From positions 62,001 to 126,000 of the forward strand of contig CAVQRN010000013.1 in NCBI GenBank assembly GCA_963715255.1: a stretch of DNA of 64,000 nucleotides. The letters are read 5' to 3'. The position numbers were made by a program, and so were the translations under genes. The stretch is from JAHEEL01 sp963715255. GTDB taxonomy: Bacteria > Actinomycetota > Acidimicrobiia > Spongiisociales > UBA5794. This document shows positions 9,424 to 18,620 of the stretch, piece after piece (the stretch's first letter is position 1; every line of letters starts with the position of its first letter). The notes under the pieces are model-generated. The model was not told where the DNA came from, did not search any database, and saw nothing but the letters and a program-made list of their open reading frames with translations.

Positions 9424-10407
9424 CTACTCGGTGGCGTTGTCTACGGTGATGATGGTCTTTCCTTGGGCGTGACCTTCTCCGACATGAGCCACGGCGTCCG
9501 GGGCCTCGTTCAGCGGATAGGTTCTGTCGAGGACCGGCGTGATCTTCCCACCTTCCGCGAGGTCCCTGAGAACTGCAAGATCCTCCGGATTCGACGTCGA
9601 AACGAACGGCCTCCCTTGCTGCTTGACAAACAGCGACGACGCGAAGGCGGCAATGGGCTCCTTCAAACCCCCGAACCAACCGCCGACCGGTGCACCGTTG
9701 GCCAGAAGCTTCCCCGTCGGTTTGAGTGCTCGTCTGGTGTCTGACATCGAATGGCTCCCCACGTTGTCGAGGATGAGGTCGTACCGCTGCTCCCCCTCGG
9801 TGAAGTCTTCTTCGGTGTAGTCGATGACGTGGTCTGCGCCGATCGACCGGACCATTTCCAGGTTCCTCGTGCTGCAAACGCCGGTCACTTCCGCACCGAG
9901 CGATTTTGCAATCTGCACCGCGAATGTCCCAACGCCTCCGGATGCTCCGGTGATGAGAACCTGCTGTCCCGCCTGAACGTTGCCTTGATCGCGAAGGGTC
10001 TGCAGAGCGGTGAGTGCGGACACCCCGAGGGCGGACGCTTGCTCGAATGTCAGACGGTCTGGTTTCAGGGCGAGCGAGGTTTCGGGGAAGGATGCATAGT
10101 CGGCAAATGCGCCTTTGTACGAACCGAAGACGTCGTCGCCGGGTTGGAACTCCCTCACGTTCGTGCCGACCGCCTCGACCGTGCCCGCAATGTCCGCCCC
10201 CGGCACACGGTTCTTCGCCCTCAGCGAAGAGAACAACGGTCGCATCACGTACGGCAGGCCTCCGATCGTGTAGTAGTCACCAATGTGGATGGAGGCGGCA
10301 CGGACTCGCACCAGCACCTCGTCATCGCCAACTGCCGGCTTCTCGATCTCCTTGAGCGTCAGCACCTCGCGGGGTGACCCGAACTTGTCTTGGACGATTG
10401 CTCTCAT
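9424..10407 (-). CDS. NAD(P)-dependent alcohol dehydrogenase/quinone oxidoreductase, MDR family
   Basis: 327 residues, complete. Starts MRAIVQDKFGSPREVL at 10407 with GGAAG upstream. It has a GroES-like domain (GADIAGTVEAVG, GDDVFGSY), then a Rossmann domain with VLITGASGGVGTFAVQ that binds NADPH, and a C-terminal KTIITV. Structural-zinc cysteines are absent, matching the quinone oxidoreductase/zeta-crystallin branch that reduces quinones or enones. A homologue is cut by the left window edge. Monocistronic, diverging from the EamA gene. Physiological substrate not deducible. Confidence 0.9.
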   Translation of the reverse strand: MRAIVQDKFGSPREVLTLKEIEKPAVGDDEVLVRVRAASIHIGDYYTIGGLPYVMRPLFSSLRAKNRVPGADIAGTVEAVGTNVREFQPGDDVFGSYKGAFADYASFPETSLALKPDRLTFEQASALGVSALTALQTLRDQGNVQAGQQVLITGASGGVGTFAVQIAKSLGAEVTGVCSTRNLEMVRSIGADHVIDYTEEDFTEGEQRYDLILDNVGSHSMSDTRRALKPTGKLLANGAPVGGWFGGLKEPIAAFASSLFVKQQGRPFVSTSNPEDLAVLRDLAEGGKITPVLDRTYPLNEAPDAVAHVGEGHAQGKTIITVDNATE

Positions 10408-10748
10408 CGCTTGCTCTTCCTTCCGTGCCTCACTCGAATACTTCAAAGGTAGTGGAGTTCGTGACGGGCGATATGGAATGCCGCCTGCAGAGCGACTGAG
10501 AACTCCGCGCCGACCGTCTCCACTACCGCCCGCACGAGCAGAAGCACACCTCCGACGAGCCTCCAGGTCGACAACCACCCGGGGACCGGCCGTGCTTGGC
10601 ACGGCACCGTGCAAAGGATCGGTGCGCTGATGCGGAAGAGGGTGATCGGGACGAGCCGACAGGTCCGGTCACACACCGCTACGGGATGTCCCCGAGTGGT
10701 TCGGCGAGCGAGACCCGATCCCGGCCGACGCTGTTGTACGATCCGCTG
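10408..10748. other. Divergent intergenic region without supportable gene
   Basis: 341 bases between two divergent genes. Short open frames exist on both strands but show no recognisable domain, start signal or codon pattern. The region must hold the promoters of both neighbours; the plus-strand one is at 10737-10742. No repeat of the heptad/octad type is present. Confidence 0.6.
10737..10742 (+). promoter_or_regulatory. -10 element (TACGAT), leaderless
   Basis: TACGAT ends 6 bases before the ATG at 10749, placing the transcription start at or next to the start codon. No -35 is obvious. Confidence 0.6.
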
Positions 10749-11625
10749 ATGCGTGGCATTTGGCTGATCCTGTTCGCCGCGGTCTTGTGGGGTACAACCG
10801 GAACTGCCCAGGAGTTGGGACCCGAGGCGGCCAGCCCGCTCGCCGTGGGATCGCTGCGGCTTCTGTTGGGTACCGTCGTTCTCGTCCTCCTCGCCGTCTT
10901 CAACCGGCCGGATGCCGGCTGGCGGTGGCTGGTACGGCCGGCGACGTTGTTCGCGGCAGCCGGGGTGGCGGCGTTCCAGCTCTTCTTCTTCTCGGGTGTC
11001 GACCGAACGGGGGTTGCCGTGGGGACACTCCTTGCCCTCGGTTCCGCTGCGGTGTTCGTCGGTGTCATCGAGGTGCTACTCACCGCCACGTGGCCGGATC
11101 CGAAATGGGTGGCGGCGACGGTTCCGGCAATCATTGGACTCGCCATCCTCGCTACTGCCACGCGGCGAGTCTGATGTGGACGGCACCGGCGTAATCCTGG
11201 CGCTCGCCGCAGGGCTCTCATATGCCACCTACATTGTCTGCGCAGCGCGATTGGCCCGACTCGGTTCGGTTCGTCACTCGACCGCGGCGATCTTCAGCCT
11301 GGCGTCGGTGATGCTTGCGCCGGTGGCGCTGACCCAGGACCTGTCATTCGTTCGAAGCATCGACGGGGCCGTGATGGTCTTGTGGTTGGGTCTCGTGACA
11401 CTCGCCGTCGCCTACTTGCTGTTCACGTCCGGTCTGCGCAGCACCGATTCGAGCACCGCGGCAACGCTCTCCCTCGCCGAGCCTGTGACTGCGACCGTTC
11501 TCGGCGTTGTGGTGCTCGCCGAGAGGCCCAGTCTCGGAGCCTGGTTTGGCATCGGCCTCATCGTTCTCGGCCTTGTTCTGGCCGCCCGCTCCTCCCGAGC
11601 CGACGTGCCCCTGGTACCCGGCTGA
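10749..11625 (+). CDS. EamA/DMT-family transporter, frameshifted
   Basis: Ten-helix drug/metabolite transporter, two EamA repeats of five helices each. The first repeat opens MRGIWLILFAAVLWGTTG; the second (GTGVILALAAGLSYATYIVCAARL to LGLVLAARS) ends with EPVTATVLGVVVLAERPS, a family signature. The frame breaks between the repeats at about 11160-11170 (one extra base, or two missing, in ACGCGGCG). A continuous protein would have ~290 residues, the normal family length. Probably exports a small metabolite; substrate unknown. Confidence 0.85.
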
Positions 11626-11746
11626 GTCTCGGTCCCGGACCGTTGCATCCAGTTGGGGATCATGTCCGGGGGGAGCGGTCCGCTGAGCTGGATCCGTCGT
11701 TCGCGTCTTGGAACACGTTCTGGTGTCCTGATTGGCACAAACGACG

Positions 11747-12731
11747 TCAAGCGACCGACTTCCTGAAGGTGATCATCCGCTTCTCAGGCGCGAAACCGAG
11801 ACGTTCGTAGAGCCGATTCGCTCCGGTGGGACTCTCCGAGTCGACGCCCAGGCAGGCGTACTCGAGACCGTCGTCACGGAATGCCCGCAACGCCATCGTG
11901 ATGAGGGCCGACGCGATCCACGTGTTCGCGGTGGCTGCGTACGGTGCCGATGCCTTCGATCCAACCCTCGGTTCTTCCCCGGTCCTCCCAGTCGTGTGGG
12001 TACTTCGAGCACGACAGGTATGCGACCGGGGTTCCCAGGTCGTAAACGACCGCCGACATGTCTGGCAAGAAGAACTCGCCGGAATGGAATGACTCCCAGT
12101 GGTCCAGAGCGAATGGTTGCGAACCCCAGTGATCCTCGAACGCCGCGTTGTGAACTTCGAGGGAGTCCGCCACCGTGTCCTCCGACCACTGCCGCGCCGT
12201 GAGTCCGTCGTCGAGTGGAGCATCGTCGATGGGCATTGAGAGATCGCGGAGGTTCTCCGTGAAGTATCGGACCCGTTCGTAGCCGTGCCGTTCGAAGAGG
12301 GTCTGCTGCTCGGTCATCCACTCGTAGATGTCGTAGCGGTAGAACGCACGAGGGAGATCGTCGTCGAGCGCACGAAGGCGATCCGCGCCCGCTTCCTCGA
12401 TCCAAGGCACGAGACGGTCTTCGACGTGCCCACGGACGCTCGGATGAACGAGCAGCCACACGAAAGCGCGATGCTCCGATCTTCCCGTCTTCGGGACCTG
12501 AGCCCAGCCGAGGGCGAGCATCTCGCCGCCCGGAGTGAAGGCACCGATCGAGTCGGTGCCGGCATCATTGCCGTGGCGATCGAACTCCTCTGCCATCTCG
12601 CCCGGCGTGGTACGGAAGGTTCGGTCGGCCTTGGCGCACGCGTTGTGGAGTCGGGACATCACCTCGGCGTCATCGCGAGTGAGCGAGCGCCAGACGACAC
12701 CCTCGATTCCCGGAAGGTCGGTCGGGAGCAT
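11747..12731 (-). CDS. Tandem-GNAT acetyltransferase, frameshifted
   Basis: About 328 residues with two GNAT-like halves, the arrangement of mycothiol synthase and related actinobacterial enzymes. The C-terminal half carries the acetyl-CoA loop (TVRSHR followed by IASALITMALRAF) and the closing NRLYERLGF. The frame changes inside that loop at about 11918-11925, so an indel splits the acetyl-CoA site. Start at 12731 is supported by TAACGT six bases upstream. It could be a mycothiol-type synthase, but general tandem GNATs look the same at this level. The substrate is not known. Confidence 0.75.
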
Positions 12732-12737
12732 GTCCGA

Positions 12738-12743
12738 ACGTTA
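12738..12743 (-). promoter_or_regulatory. -10 element (TAACGT), leaderless
   Basis: TAACGT on the minus strand ends 6 bases before the ATG at 12731. A weak -35 (ATGACA, 12762-12767) lies 18 bases further up, next to the dispersed repeat at 12769. Confidence 0.6.
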
Positions 12744-12768
12744 CCTGCCCGGGCTGTGGTCTGTCATC

Positions 12769-12817
12769 GCACCTCTACGCACCCGCACCCATGCGCACCT
12801 GTGACCCCAGGGTTCCC
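12769..12817. repeat. Dispersed intergenic element, copy A
   Basis: Two blocks shared with 27007-27039: GCACCTCTACGCACCCGC (17 of 18 identical to the other copy) and CCCAGGGTTCCC (12 of 12). The spacing between blocks differs (19 versus 3 bases). The nine-base core CCCAGGGTT also occurs, inverted, twice at 52.9-53.1 kb. All four sites are intergenic and close to start codons. Confidence 0.55.
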
Positions 12818-12994
12818 GGAGCACCCGGCCGAACGGGAGGAATCCCTCCTTCGACGATCAGCTATTCCATGGCGTGGCGGTGGCCGTGGGCCGCAACAAG
12901 CGCTGGGGAACACTCACGGCTCCGGTGATCTCCGGTCGTGTGCCTGCGAACAGTGAGGCGATCGCGATCGACGGACTCTCCGGCGCGACGGTCG

Positions 12995-13246
12995 TCAGTC
13001 TGGGGCGTTCGCGTCGGATCGGCTCATCCGGCGTCTGAGGAGAAACGGAAGGGCTGCCAACACGATGAAGGCGGCTGCCGCGACCGTCGCAATCAGGCTG
13101 AGGTGAGTCGGAGATCGGGATTCGATTCCGAAGCTCGTCGCGATTTCACCGACGAGCAAACCGGCGATCAGCGCAATCGCCGCGGAGGCGAGGAGCCACA
13201 AGGCGTACACCACAGCCAACTTCCAGGCTGCAACGTCATCGTCCAT
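12995..13246 (-). CDS. Small two-helix membrane protein
   Basis: 83 residues, MDDDVAAWKLAVVYALW at the start, with two clear transmembrane helices (about residues 8-30 and 48-70) and a basic tail. ATG at 13246 overlaps the stop of the DUF4870 gene (TGATG); a GTG three bases earlier would give GTGA. The tight coupling suggests it works with the DUF4870 protein. No family recognised. Confidence 0.65.
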   Translation of the reverse strand: MDDDVAAWKLAVVYALWLLASAAIALIAGLLVGEIATSFGIESRSPTHLSLIATVAAAAFIVLAALPFLLRRRMSRSDANAPD

Positions 13247-13606
13247 CACCCGGTGACGAAGCGGAGGGTGAGCGGATACCGGTAGAACTCGCCGTTCGCC
13301 GCCTTGATGCCGCCGATGATCATCACAACCAGGGCGAAGATCGGAACCACGAAGATCAGAACGAAGCCGATGAGGACGAACATCAGGATGATCGACGCAA
13401 TCACGTAGATGATGAACGTGATCTGAAAGTTCAACGCCTCCCGCGCGGTGATACCCGACGAACGGGTCCTCATCACGCTTGATCAGCCAGATGACGAGCG
13501 GGGCGATGAACCCCAAGCCGATCACCGGTATGAGATGGGCCGCCGTTGCCCAGCCTCGCGACTCGGACGAGACGGGATCGGGTACGGCCGGGTAGTCGCC
13601 GGTCAC
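13246..13606 (-). CDS. DUF4870 membrane protein, frameshifted
   Basis: Short three-helix protein of the DUF4870 (Tic20-like) family, seen as HLIPVIGLGFIAPLVIWLIK, then the hallmark HAREALNFQITF, then a third helix and KAANGEFYRYPLTLRF. The frame breaks at about 13447. Removing one C gives the exact family motif, so this is one intact gene of ~119 residues. GTG start at 13606 with AAGGA upstream. Function unknown in the family. Confidence 0.85.
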
Positions 13607-13675
13607 ATTGTTCCTTTCGCTGACCGAGACAGGATACCGACGACGCCCGACGCGACGGCGCCACAACAGACTCGG

Positions 13676-14425
13676 TCAGTTAGCGAACGTGAGCGCCTGG
13701 CGGCTTGCCCATCGCGCGGCGACCCGGGCGTATGCGGTGCGGGATGCTTCTCCGTCGCCGCGGTCGAGCGCCTCGAGGCTCTCTCGCACATCCGCTGCCG
13801 ACTCGTCGAACGTGAGATCCGTATCGATGAAGTGGTCCGCCACCGTGGCGTAGTCGAGTTCAAGCATCGACCCGGCGGGGAACACGGCGAGCCATCGCTC
13901 GAGATCACGGACCTGGTCGACGGCCGGTGCGGGAAAGCCTGCCCCGTCGAGCACTCGAACGGCCCAGCCGACACGGTCAACGGCCTCGCCGAGACCCGTC
14001 CGGTAGCGGATCCCAAGACCATCGCGACGCTCGTAGATCTCCCGCTCGGACGGGCTGAACGCACCGAACCAGCGCAACGGAACGTGCCACGGGGAGGCAA
14101 GGATGTGACTTCTCCGGTCGATCGACCGTAGACCCGCCAACTCTCGTTTGAACGACTCACGCTCTTCTTCGCTCAGGAGTGGGATCTTCGGATACGCCCC
14201 TGCGAATGCCAGCGCTCCCTCGACCATCCGGAGCCGGGTGTGACGGGGACACAGATATGAGATCCCGCTCCAGACGGTGACGAAGGCGTCATCTCGTAGC
14301 GACTCATTCCACAGGAACCGACCATCGGAGCGGACCACACGGTCGTCGGCGGAGGCTTGGTCGTACGGCTCGGCGTTGGTCGCGTCACCGGCGATGAAGA
14401 CCCTGAGGTAGGCCGTGCTGATCAT
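13676..14425 (-). CDS. Conserved-looking protein of unknown function
   Basis: 249 residues, soluble, no signal peptide or helices. It opens MISTAYLRVFIAG and is rich in Arg/Asp/Trp. Noted motifs are YLCPRHTRLRMVEGALAFAG, PWHVPLRWFGAF and a C-terminal AARWASRQALTFAN. The YLRV opening resembles a family of actinobacterial proteins of unknown function, but I cannot name it with confidence. Start supported by TACCAT six bases before ATG. Monocistronic, diverging from bcd. Confidence 0.65.
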   Translation of the reverse strand: MISTAYLRVFIAGDATNAEPYDQASADDRVVRSDGRFLWNESLRDDAFVTVWSGISYLCPRHTRLRMVEGALAFAGAYPKIPLLSEEERESFKRELAGLRSIDRRSHILASPWHVPLRWFGAFSPSEREIYERRDGLGIRYRTGLGEAVDRVGWAVRVLDGAGFPAPAVDQVRDLERWLAVFPAGSMLELDYATVADHFIDTDLTFDESAADVRESLEALDRGDGEASRTAYARVAARWASRQALTFAN

Positions 14426-14431
14426 CCAGGG

Positions 14432-14437
14432 ATGGTA
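14432..14437 (-). promoter_or_regulatory. -10 element (TACCAT), leaderless
   Basis: TACCAT on the minus strand ends 6 bases before the ATG at 14425. Confidence 0.6.
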
Positions 14438-14474
14438 ACGGCGAGGGTCCGAAACGGACGGGGAACCTCTGAAC

Positions 14475-14480
14475 TAGAAT
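14475..14480 (+). promoter_or_regulatory. -10 element (TAGAAT) of bcd
   Basis: TAGAAT lies about 50 bases before the TTG start of the leucine dehydrogenase gene, so this transcript has a leader, with AAGGAG at 14521-14526. No good -35 is seen. Confidence 0.4.
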
Positions 14481-14531
14481 CGCCACTGAATCTCGAACCG
14501 TGTCCTCGATGCAACATCGAAAGGAGCCGCG

Positions 14532-15608
14532 TTGGGAGTATTCGAAGCGATCGGTACCGAATCACACGAAGAGGTGCTGTTCGGCGTAGATCATGAGAGT
14601 GGTCTCCGCACGATCATTGCGATTCACAACACCTCCCTCGGTCCCGCCCTCGGCGGGACTCGCTTCTTTCCCTACCCCAGCGAAGCGGCGGCCCTACGCG
14701 ACGTCCTGCGCCTCTCCAAGGGAATGACCCTCAAGTCGGCTGCCGCCGGTCTCGACCTCGGTGGAGGCAAAGCCGTCATCATCGGAGATCCTGCCACGCT
14801 CAGAAGCGAACGGCTCATCCGGGCCTACGGACGGGTCATCAACACCCTCGGCGGCCGCTACATCACGGCTGAGGACGTCGGGACTACGGTCGACGACATG
14901 GTGCTGATCGCAAAGGAAACGCCTTGGGTCTCAGGGCTGCCCTACGCCCAGGGCGGATCGGGCGACCCATCCCCCGCCACGGCACGCGGCGTCGTGGCAT
15001 CGTTCCGCGCCATCGGTGCGCGCCTGTGGGGATCAGGTGATCTGACGGGCCGCCGAGTCGCCGTTCAAGGCGTCGGGAAGGTTGGGATGGACCTCGTGCG
15101 GCGCCTCGCCGAGGTCGGTGCAGAGACCGTCATCACCGACATCAACCCCGACTCGATGGCACATGCCGTCGAAGCCCACGGATCAGAGGCCGTCTCCGTC
15201 CACGACATCTACGATGTCGAATGCGACATCTTCTCTCCATGCGCTCTCGGCGCCACACTCAACGAGGAAACGATTCCGCGCCTTCGGTGCGCGGCGATCG
15301 CCGGTTCCGCCAACAACCAACTCGCGGTCGAGGAAGACGTCGAGCGGATCGTCGAACGGGGCATCCTCTATGGCCCGGACTTCGTGGTCAACGCCGGTGG
15401 AGTGATCAACATCGCGGTCGAGACCGACGGCTATTCGGCGGAACGGGCAGGATCAATGGTCGACCGAATCTACGACAACCTCGTTGCCGTCTTCGAGACT
15501 GCCGATCGCAACGGCGTGAACACGAATGACGCAGCATTGCGGATTGCCCAGCGGAGGATCGACGACATCGGAAGCCTCCGTCTCAAACGCAGGCCCGGCG
15601 AGAGCTGA
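14532..15608 (+). CDS. bcd: Leucine (Leu/Phe/Val) dehydrogenase
   Basis: 358 residues, the usual family length. NAD-dependent oxidative deamination of branched-chain amino acids to 2-oxo acids. The Glu/Leu/Phe/Val dehydrogenase active-site lysine lies in AAGLDLGGGKAVIIGD, and the nucleotide loop is VQGVGKVGMDLV. GGTRFFPY and NAGGVIN are further family marks. TTG start five bases after AAGGAG. The gene is followed 10 bases later by a fused 2-oxoacid dehydrogenase E1, which would use its product, so the pair forms a catabolic unit. Confidence 0.95.
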   Translation: MGVFEAIGTESHEEVLFGVDHESGLRTIIAIHNTSLGPALGGTRFFPYPSEAAALRDVLRLSKGMTLKSAAAGLDLGGGKAVIIGDPATLRSERLIRAYGRVINTLGGRYITAEDVGTTVDDMVLIAKETPWVSGLPYAQGGSGDPSPATARGVVASFRAIGARLWGSGDLTGRRVAVQGVGKVGMDLVRRLAEVGAETVITDINPDSMAHAVEAHGSEAVSVHDIYDVECDIFSPCALGATLNEETIPRLRCAAIAGSANNQLAVEEDVERIVERGILYGPDFVVNAGGVINIAVETDGYSAERAGSMVDRIYDNLVAVFETADRNGVNTNDAALRIAQRRIDDIGSLRLKRRPGES

Positions 15609-15618
15609 GAGGAACAAC

Positions 15619-17649
15619 GTGACCTTGGGACTCGACCGCATCATCGACCACACCGCCTTGCGGTTGACAAACGAGGACCTCATCGATCTGTACCGCAAGA
15701 TGCTCATCTCGCGAAGGCTCGACGAGAAGATGTGGGCACTCAACCGGCAGGGACGCGTGCCGTTTGTCGTATCGGTATCCGGCCACGAAGCCACCCAGAT
15801 CGGTGTCGCTGCCGCACTCGATCCGACCAAGGACTGGTCGCTGCCCTACTACCGCGACATCGCATTCACTATCGGACTCGGCGTGTCGGCGAGGGACATC
15901 TTCATGGGTGTCTTCGCGAAAGCAGCGGATCCGTCATCGGGCGGACGGCAGATGCCGAATCACTGGTCCGAGCCTGATCTGAATCTGTTCACGCATTCGT
16001 CGGTGATCGCGACCCAATATCCACACGCCGTCGGCATCGCCTACGAGATGAAGCGGCGAGGCACGGACGCGGTTGTGTATGTGTCGGGCGGTGAGGGTTC
16101 GACATCGGAGGGTGACTGGCATGAGGCGATGAACTTCGCCGGCATCCACAAACTCCCGGTGATCTTCCTCATCCAGAACAACCTCTACGCGATCTCGGTT
16201 CCAGCAGCCGAGGAAGTCGCCGGACAGATCGCCGACCGTGCCGAGGGCTACGGGATGAAGGGGATCGTTGTCGACGGCAACAACGTTCTCGAGATGTACG
16301 GCGTCGCGTCTGCAGCCGTGGATCGCGCTCGTGCAGGAGGAGGCCCCACGCTCATCGAGGCGAAGACCTACCGCTACTACGCCCACACCTCCGATGACGA
16401 CGACAAGCTGTACCGAACCCGAGAAGAGGTCGAGCTCTGGCGAAGAAAGGACCCGATCCCGACCTTCCGCCAGTACCTCGTCGAACAGCGGGTCCTCGGT
16501 GCCGCCGCCGAGGCTCGACTCGAAGACGAAGTTGCGGCAGTCATCAACCACGCGGTCGTCGACGCGGAGAGCGCTCCCGACCCGATGGACGCGATGAGCC
16601 ACGTCTATGCGAACCCGATCGTTCCGACGATCGCCACCGAGACGGTAGAACCGGTCCCTGTCGGCGAGGAAGTCAACCTCGTCACGGCTGTCAACCGCAC
16701 GCTGCACTACGCGATGGGACGCGATCCGCAGACCGTCGTCTTCGGCGAGGACGTCGCCGACCCGAAGGGCGGCGTCTTCAAGGCGACGGCAGGTCTCACC
16801 GACGCGTACGGATCCGGGCGCTCGTTCAACGCACCGCTCGCCGAGTCGTTGATCATCGGCCTCGGTGTGGGAATCGCAGCCACGGGAACGAAAGCGATCG
16901 CGGAGATCCAGTTCGCCGACTTCATCCACCCTGCCTTCGACCAGATCATCTCCGAGGTCGCCAGAATCCGATACCGGACGAACGGTCGCTGGGGATGCCC
17001 GATGGTGATCCGCACGCCATATGGGGGTGGCATTCACGGTGCTCTCTACCACTCACAATCGATCGAGGCCTTCTACGCCCACATCCCGGGTCTCAAGATC
17101 GTGACACCGTCGACACCCGCCGACGCCAAGGGGCTTCTTCTCTCCGCGATCGACGATCCCGACCCGGTCATGTTCCTCGAGCCCAAGAAGTTGTACCGCC
17201 TCGCGGTGGGTCCGATGCCGGAGGGTGACCACCGAGTTCCGATCGGACGGGCGGCGCTTCGCCGAGTGGGTAACGACCTGACGATCATCTCCTACGGAAC
17301 GATGGCGCACTTCTCGGTCGAAGCCGCTGATCGGCTCAAGGACGAGGGGATCGATGCAACCGTTGTCGACCTTCGCTCGCTGAAGCCGCTCGATTGGCCG
17401 ACGATCGAAGCAACGGTGAAGCGGACGTCCAAGGTGCTGATCGTCTACGAAGACAACGAATTCCTCGGCTACGGGGCGGAGGTGTCGGCGCAGATCTCGG
17501 AGCGTGCCTTCGATTGGCTCGACGCACCGGTCCGCCGGTATGCATCGCCGGAGGTCCCGACCTTCCCCTATGCCGCGTCGCTCGAGGAGCAGATCATCCC
17601 GAACGTCGACGGCATCGTCGAACGAGCTCGAGCCCTCGCCGCGTTCTGA
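15619..17649 (+). CDS. 2-oxoacid dehydrogenase E1, alpha and beta subunits fused
   Basis: 676 residues. The first half is an E1 alpha with the thiamine diphosphate motif GGEGSTSEGDWHEA ending IFLIQNN. The second half, from about residue 360, is an E1 beta (VVFGEDVADPKGGVFKAT, YGGGIHGALYHSQS, VDLRSLKPLDW). In most bacteria these are two chains; here they are one polypeptide. Context with leucine dehydrogenase points to branched-chain 2-oxoacid decarboxylation. E2 and E3 partners are not in the window. GTG start, AGAGG upstream. Confidence 0.9.
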   Translation: MTLGLDRIIDHTALRLTNEDLIDLYRKMLISRRLDEKMWALNRQGRVPFVVSVSGHEATQIGVAAALDPTKDWSLPYYRDIAFTIGLGVSARDIFMGVFAKAADPSSGGRQMPNHWSEPDLNLFTHSSVIATQYPHAVGIAYEMKRRGTDAVVYVSGGEGSTSEGDWHEAMNFAGIHKLPVIFLIQNNLYAISVPAAEEVAGQIADRAEGYGMKGIVVDGNNVLEMYGVASAAVDRARAGGGPTLIEAKTYRYYAHTSDDDDKLYRTREEVELWRRKDPIPTFRQYLVEQRVLGAAAEARLEDEVAAVINHAVVDAESAPDPMDAMSHVYANPIVPTIATETVEPVPVGEEVNLVTAVNRTLHYAMGRDPQTVVFGEDVADPKGGVFKATAGLTDAYGSGRSFNAPLAESLIIGLGVGIAATGTKAIAEIQFADFIHPAFDQIISEVARIRYRTNGRWGCPMVIRTPYGGGIHGALYHSQSIEAFYAHIPGLKIVTPSTPADAKGLLLSAIDDPDPVMFLEPKKLYRLAVGPMPEGDHRVPIGRAALRRVGNDLTIISYGTMAHFSVEAADRLKDEGIDATVVDLRSLKPLDWPTIEATVKRTSKVLIVYEDNEFLGYGAEVSAQISERAFDWLDAPVRRYASPEVPTFPYAASLEEQIIPNVDGIVERARALAAF

Positions 17650-17696
17650 GCATCCGTTGTCCGTACTCCGAGACCGCGGCGCTAGTCGAGAGCGCT

Positions 17697-18485
17697 TCAA
17701 CGGTGGAGGCGAGCCACCCGCTTGGCCATCTTCTTGTGGATGGTTTCGTACGACGGGGGCGAGCCCTTCTGCAGCGGTTTGCCATCGAGGTAGACACAAT
17801 CGGTCTCTCCGCATTTGACCATCTCCGACTGCTCGCTCGTGTCGTGGCTCTCAAACACCACGTCGTCGCCGAGCGCCGCAGCGGCCTTCTTCGCTCGCTC
17901 GTAGACCAGGTTCTGCACCGGGCACCAGCCATTCACGAATGCCGTCACCGCAACCTTGCCTTCCACCCGTGGCGGCTTGGAAGCTTGCTCGATCCAGCGA
18001 GGGGGCACCGCGTCTTCGGTGAATGGTTTCCACAGAAGGGATCGCATTCCCCTGCGATCCACCGTTTCATAGCCGTGCTTCTTGAACCATCGAGCCTTCA
18101 TCCAGACCGGGATCACGAGCCCCCATGCCGCGAGTCCTTTGGCTCCGAGTTCCCTGGTGTCGTGTTCGGCGGCTGAAAGCAGCGCCCTGCCGATTCCACG
18201 ACCCTGCCGGTTGCCGACCCCCTCTTTGTGACCGTGAACCCAGATGCACATGATCATGTAGAGGTCGGATCCGAGAGCCGGCGAGTGCTCGATCGGCAGG
18301 CACTGGATCATCCCGATCGGACGACCGTGATCGTCGATGGCGAGATTGACGCGGAGTCCGCGGTCACGCATCTTGTGATACCAGCGGGACTTGTGATCTC
18401 CCGCCTCACTCATCTCGTCGGACCAGTCCTCGAGACAGCGGAAGTACGAATCCTCGTGCTCAGCCGAGAGATTGATGATCTCCAT
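17697..18485 (-). CDS. GNAT acetyltransferase with C-terminal YoaP/thioredoxin-like domain
   Basis: 262 residues. The N-terminal GNAT domain has the acetyl-CoA loop NRQGRGIGRALLSAAE. The C-terminal ~85 residues (VAVTAFVNGWCPVQNLVYERAKKAAAAL to YLDGKPLQKG) look like the YoaP domain, a thioredoxin-like appendage found on some acetyltransferases; cysteines at NGWCP and KCGETDC are visible. ATG at 18485 is preferred over the TTG just before it, since GGAG is six bases upstream of ATG. Substrate unknown. Confidence 0.75.
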   Translation of the reverse strand: MEIINLSAEHEDSYFRCLEDWSDEMSEAGDHKSRWYHKMRDRGLRVNLAIDDHGRPIGMIQCLPIEHSPALGSDLYMIMCIWVHGHKEGVGNRQGRGIGRALLSAAEHDTRELGAKGLAAWGLVIPVWMKARWFKKHGYETVDRRGMRSLLWKPFTEDAVPPRWIEQASKPPRVEGKVAVTAFVNGWCPVQNLVYERAKKAAAALGDDVVFESHDTSEQSEMVKCGETDCVYLDGKPLQKGSPPSYETIHKKMAKRVARLHR

Positions 18486-18608
18486 CAATGACTCCTCTCA
18501 CCCCTGAGCATATCAGCGCGGGGCAGGGCTACTCGGGTGAGGTCTGGAAGCACTGCGAACCAGCTCGGCCCGCTCAACGGCCATCACCGCAGGTCTTGCC
18601 CTGCGTCG

Positions 18609-18614
18609 TAGAGT
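18609..18614 (+). promoter_or_regulatory. -10 element (TAGAGT), leaderless
   Basis: TAGAGT ends 6 bases before the ATG at 18621. Confidence 0.6.
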
Positions 18615-18620
18615 ATCCCC

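Noticed and set aside
10443..10676. 77-codon minus-strand open frame in the 10.4-10.7 kb gap
   Set aside because: No ribosome binding site, no -10 at leaderless distance and no recognisable fold; composition looks random.
12875..13038. Plus-strand stretch with protein-like reading GVAVAVGRNKRWGTLTAP
   Set aside because: No clear start signal, runs into the opposite-strand membrane gene and matches no family I know. Could be a gene remnant, but unsupported.
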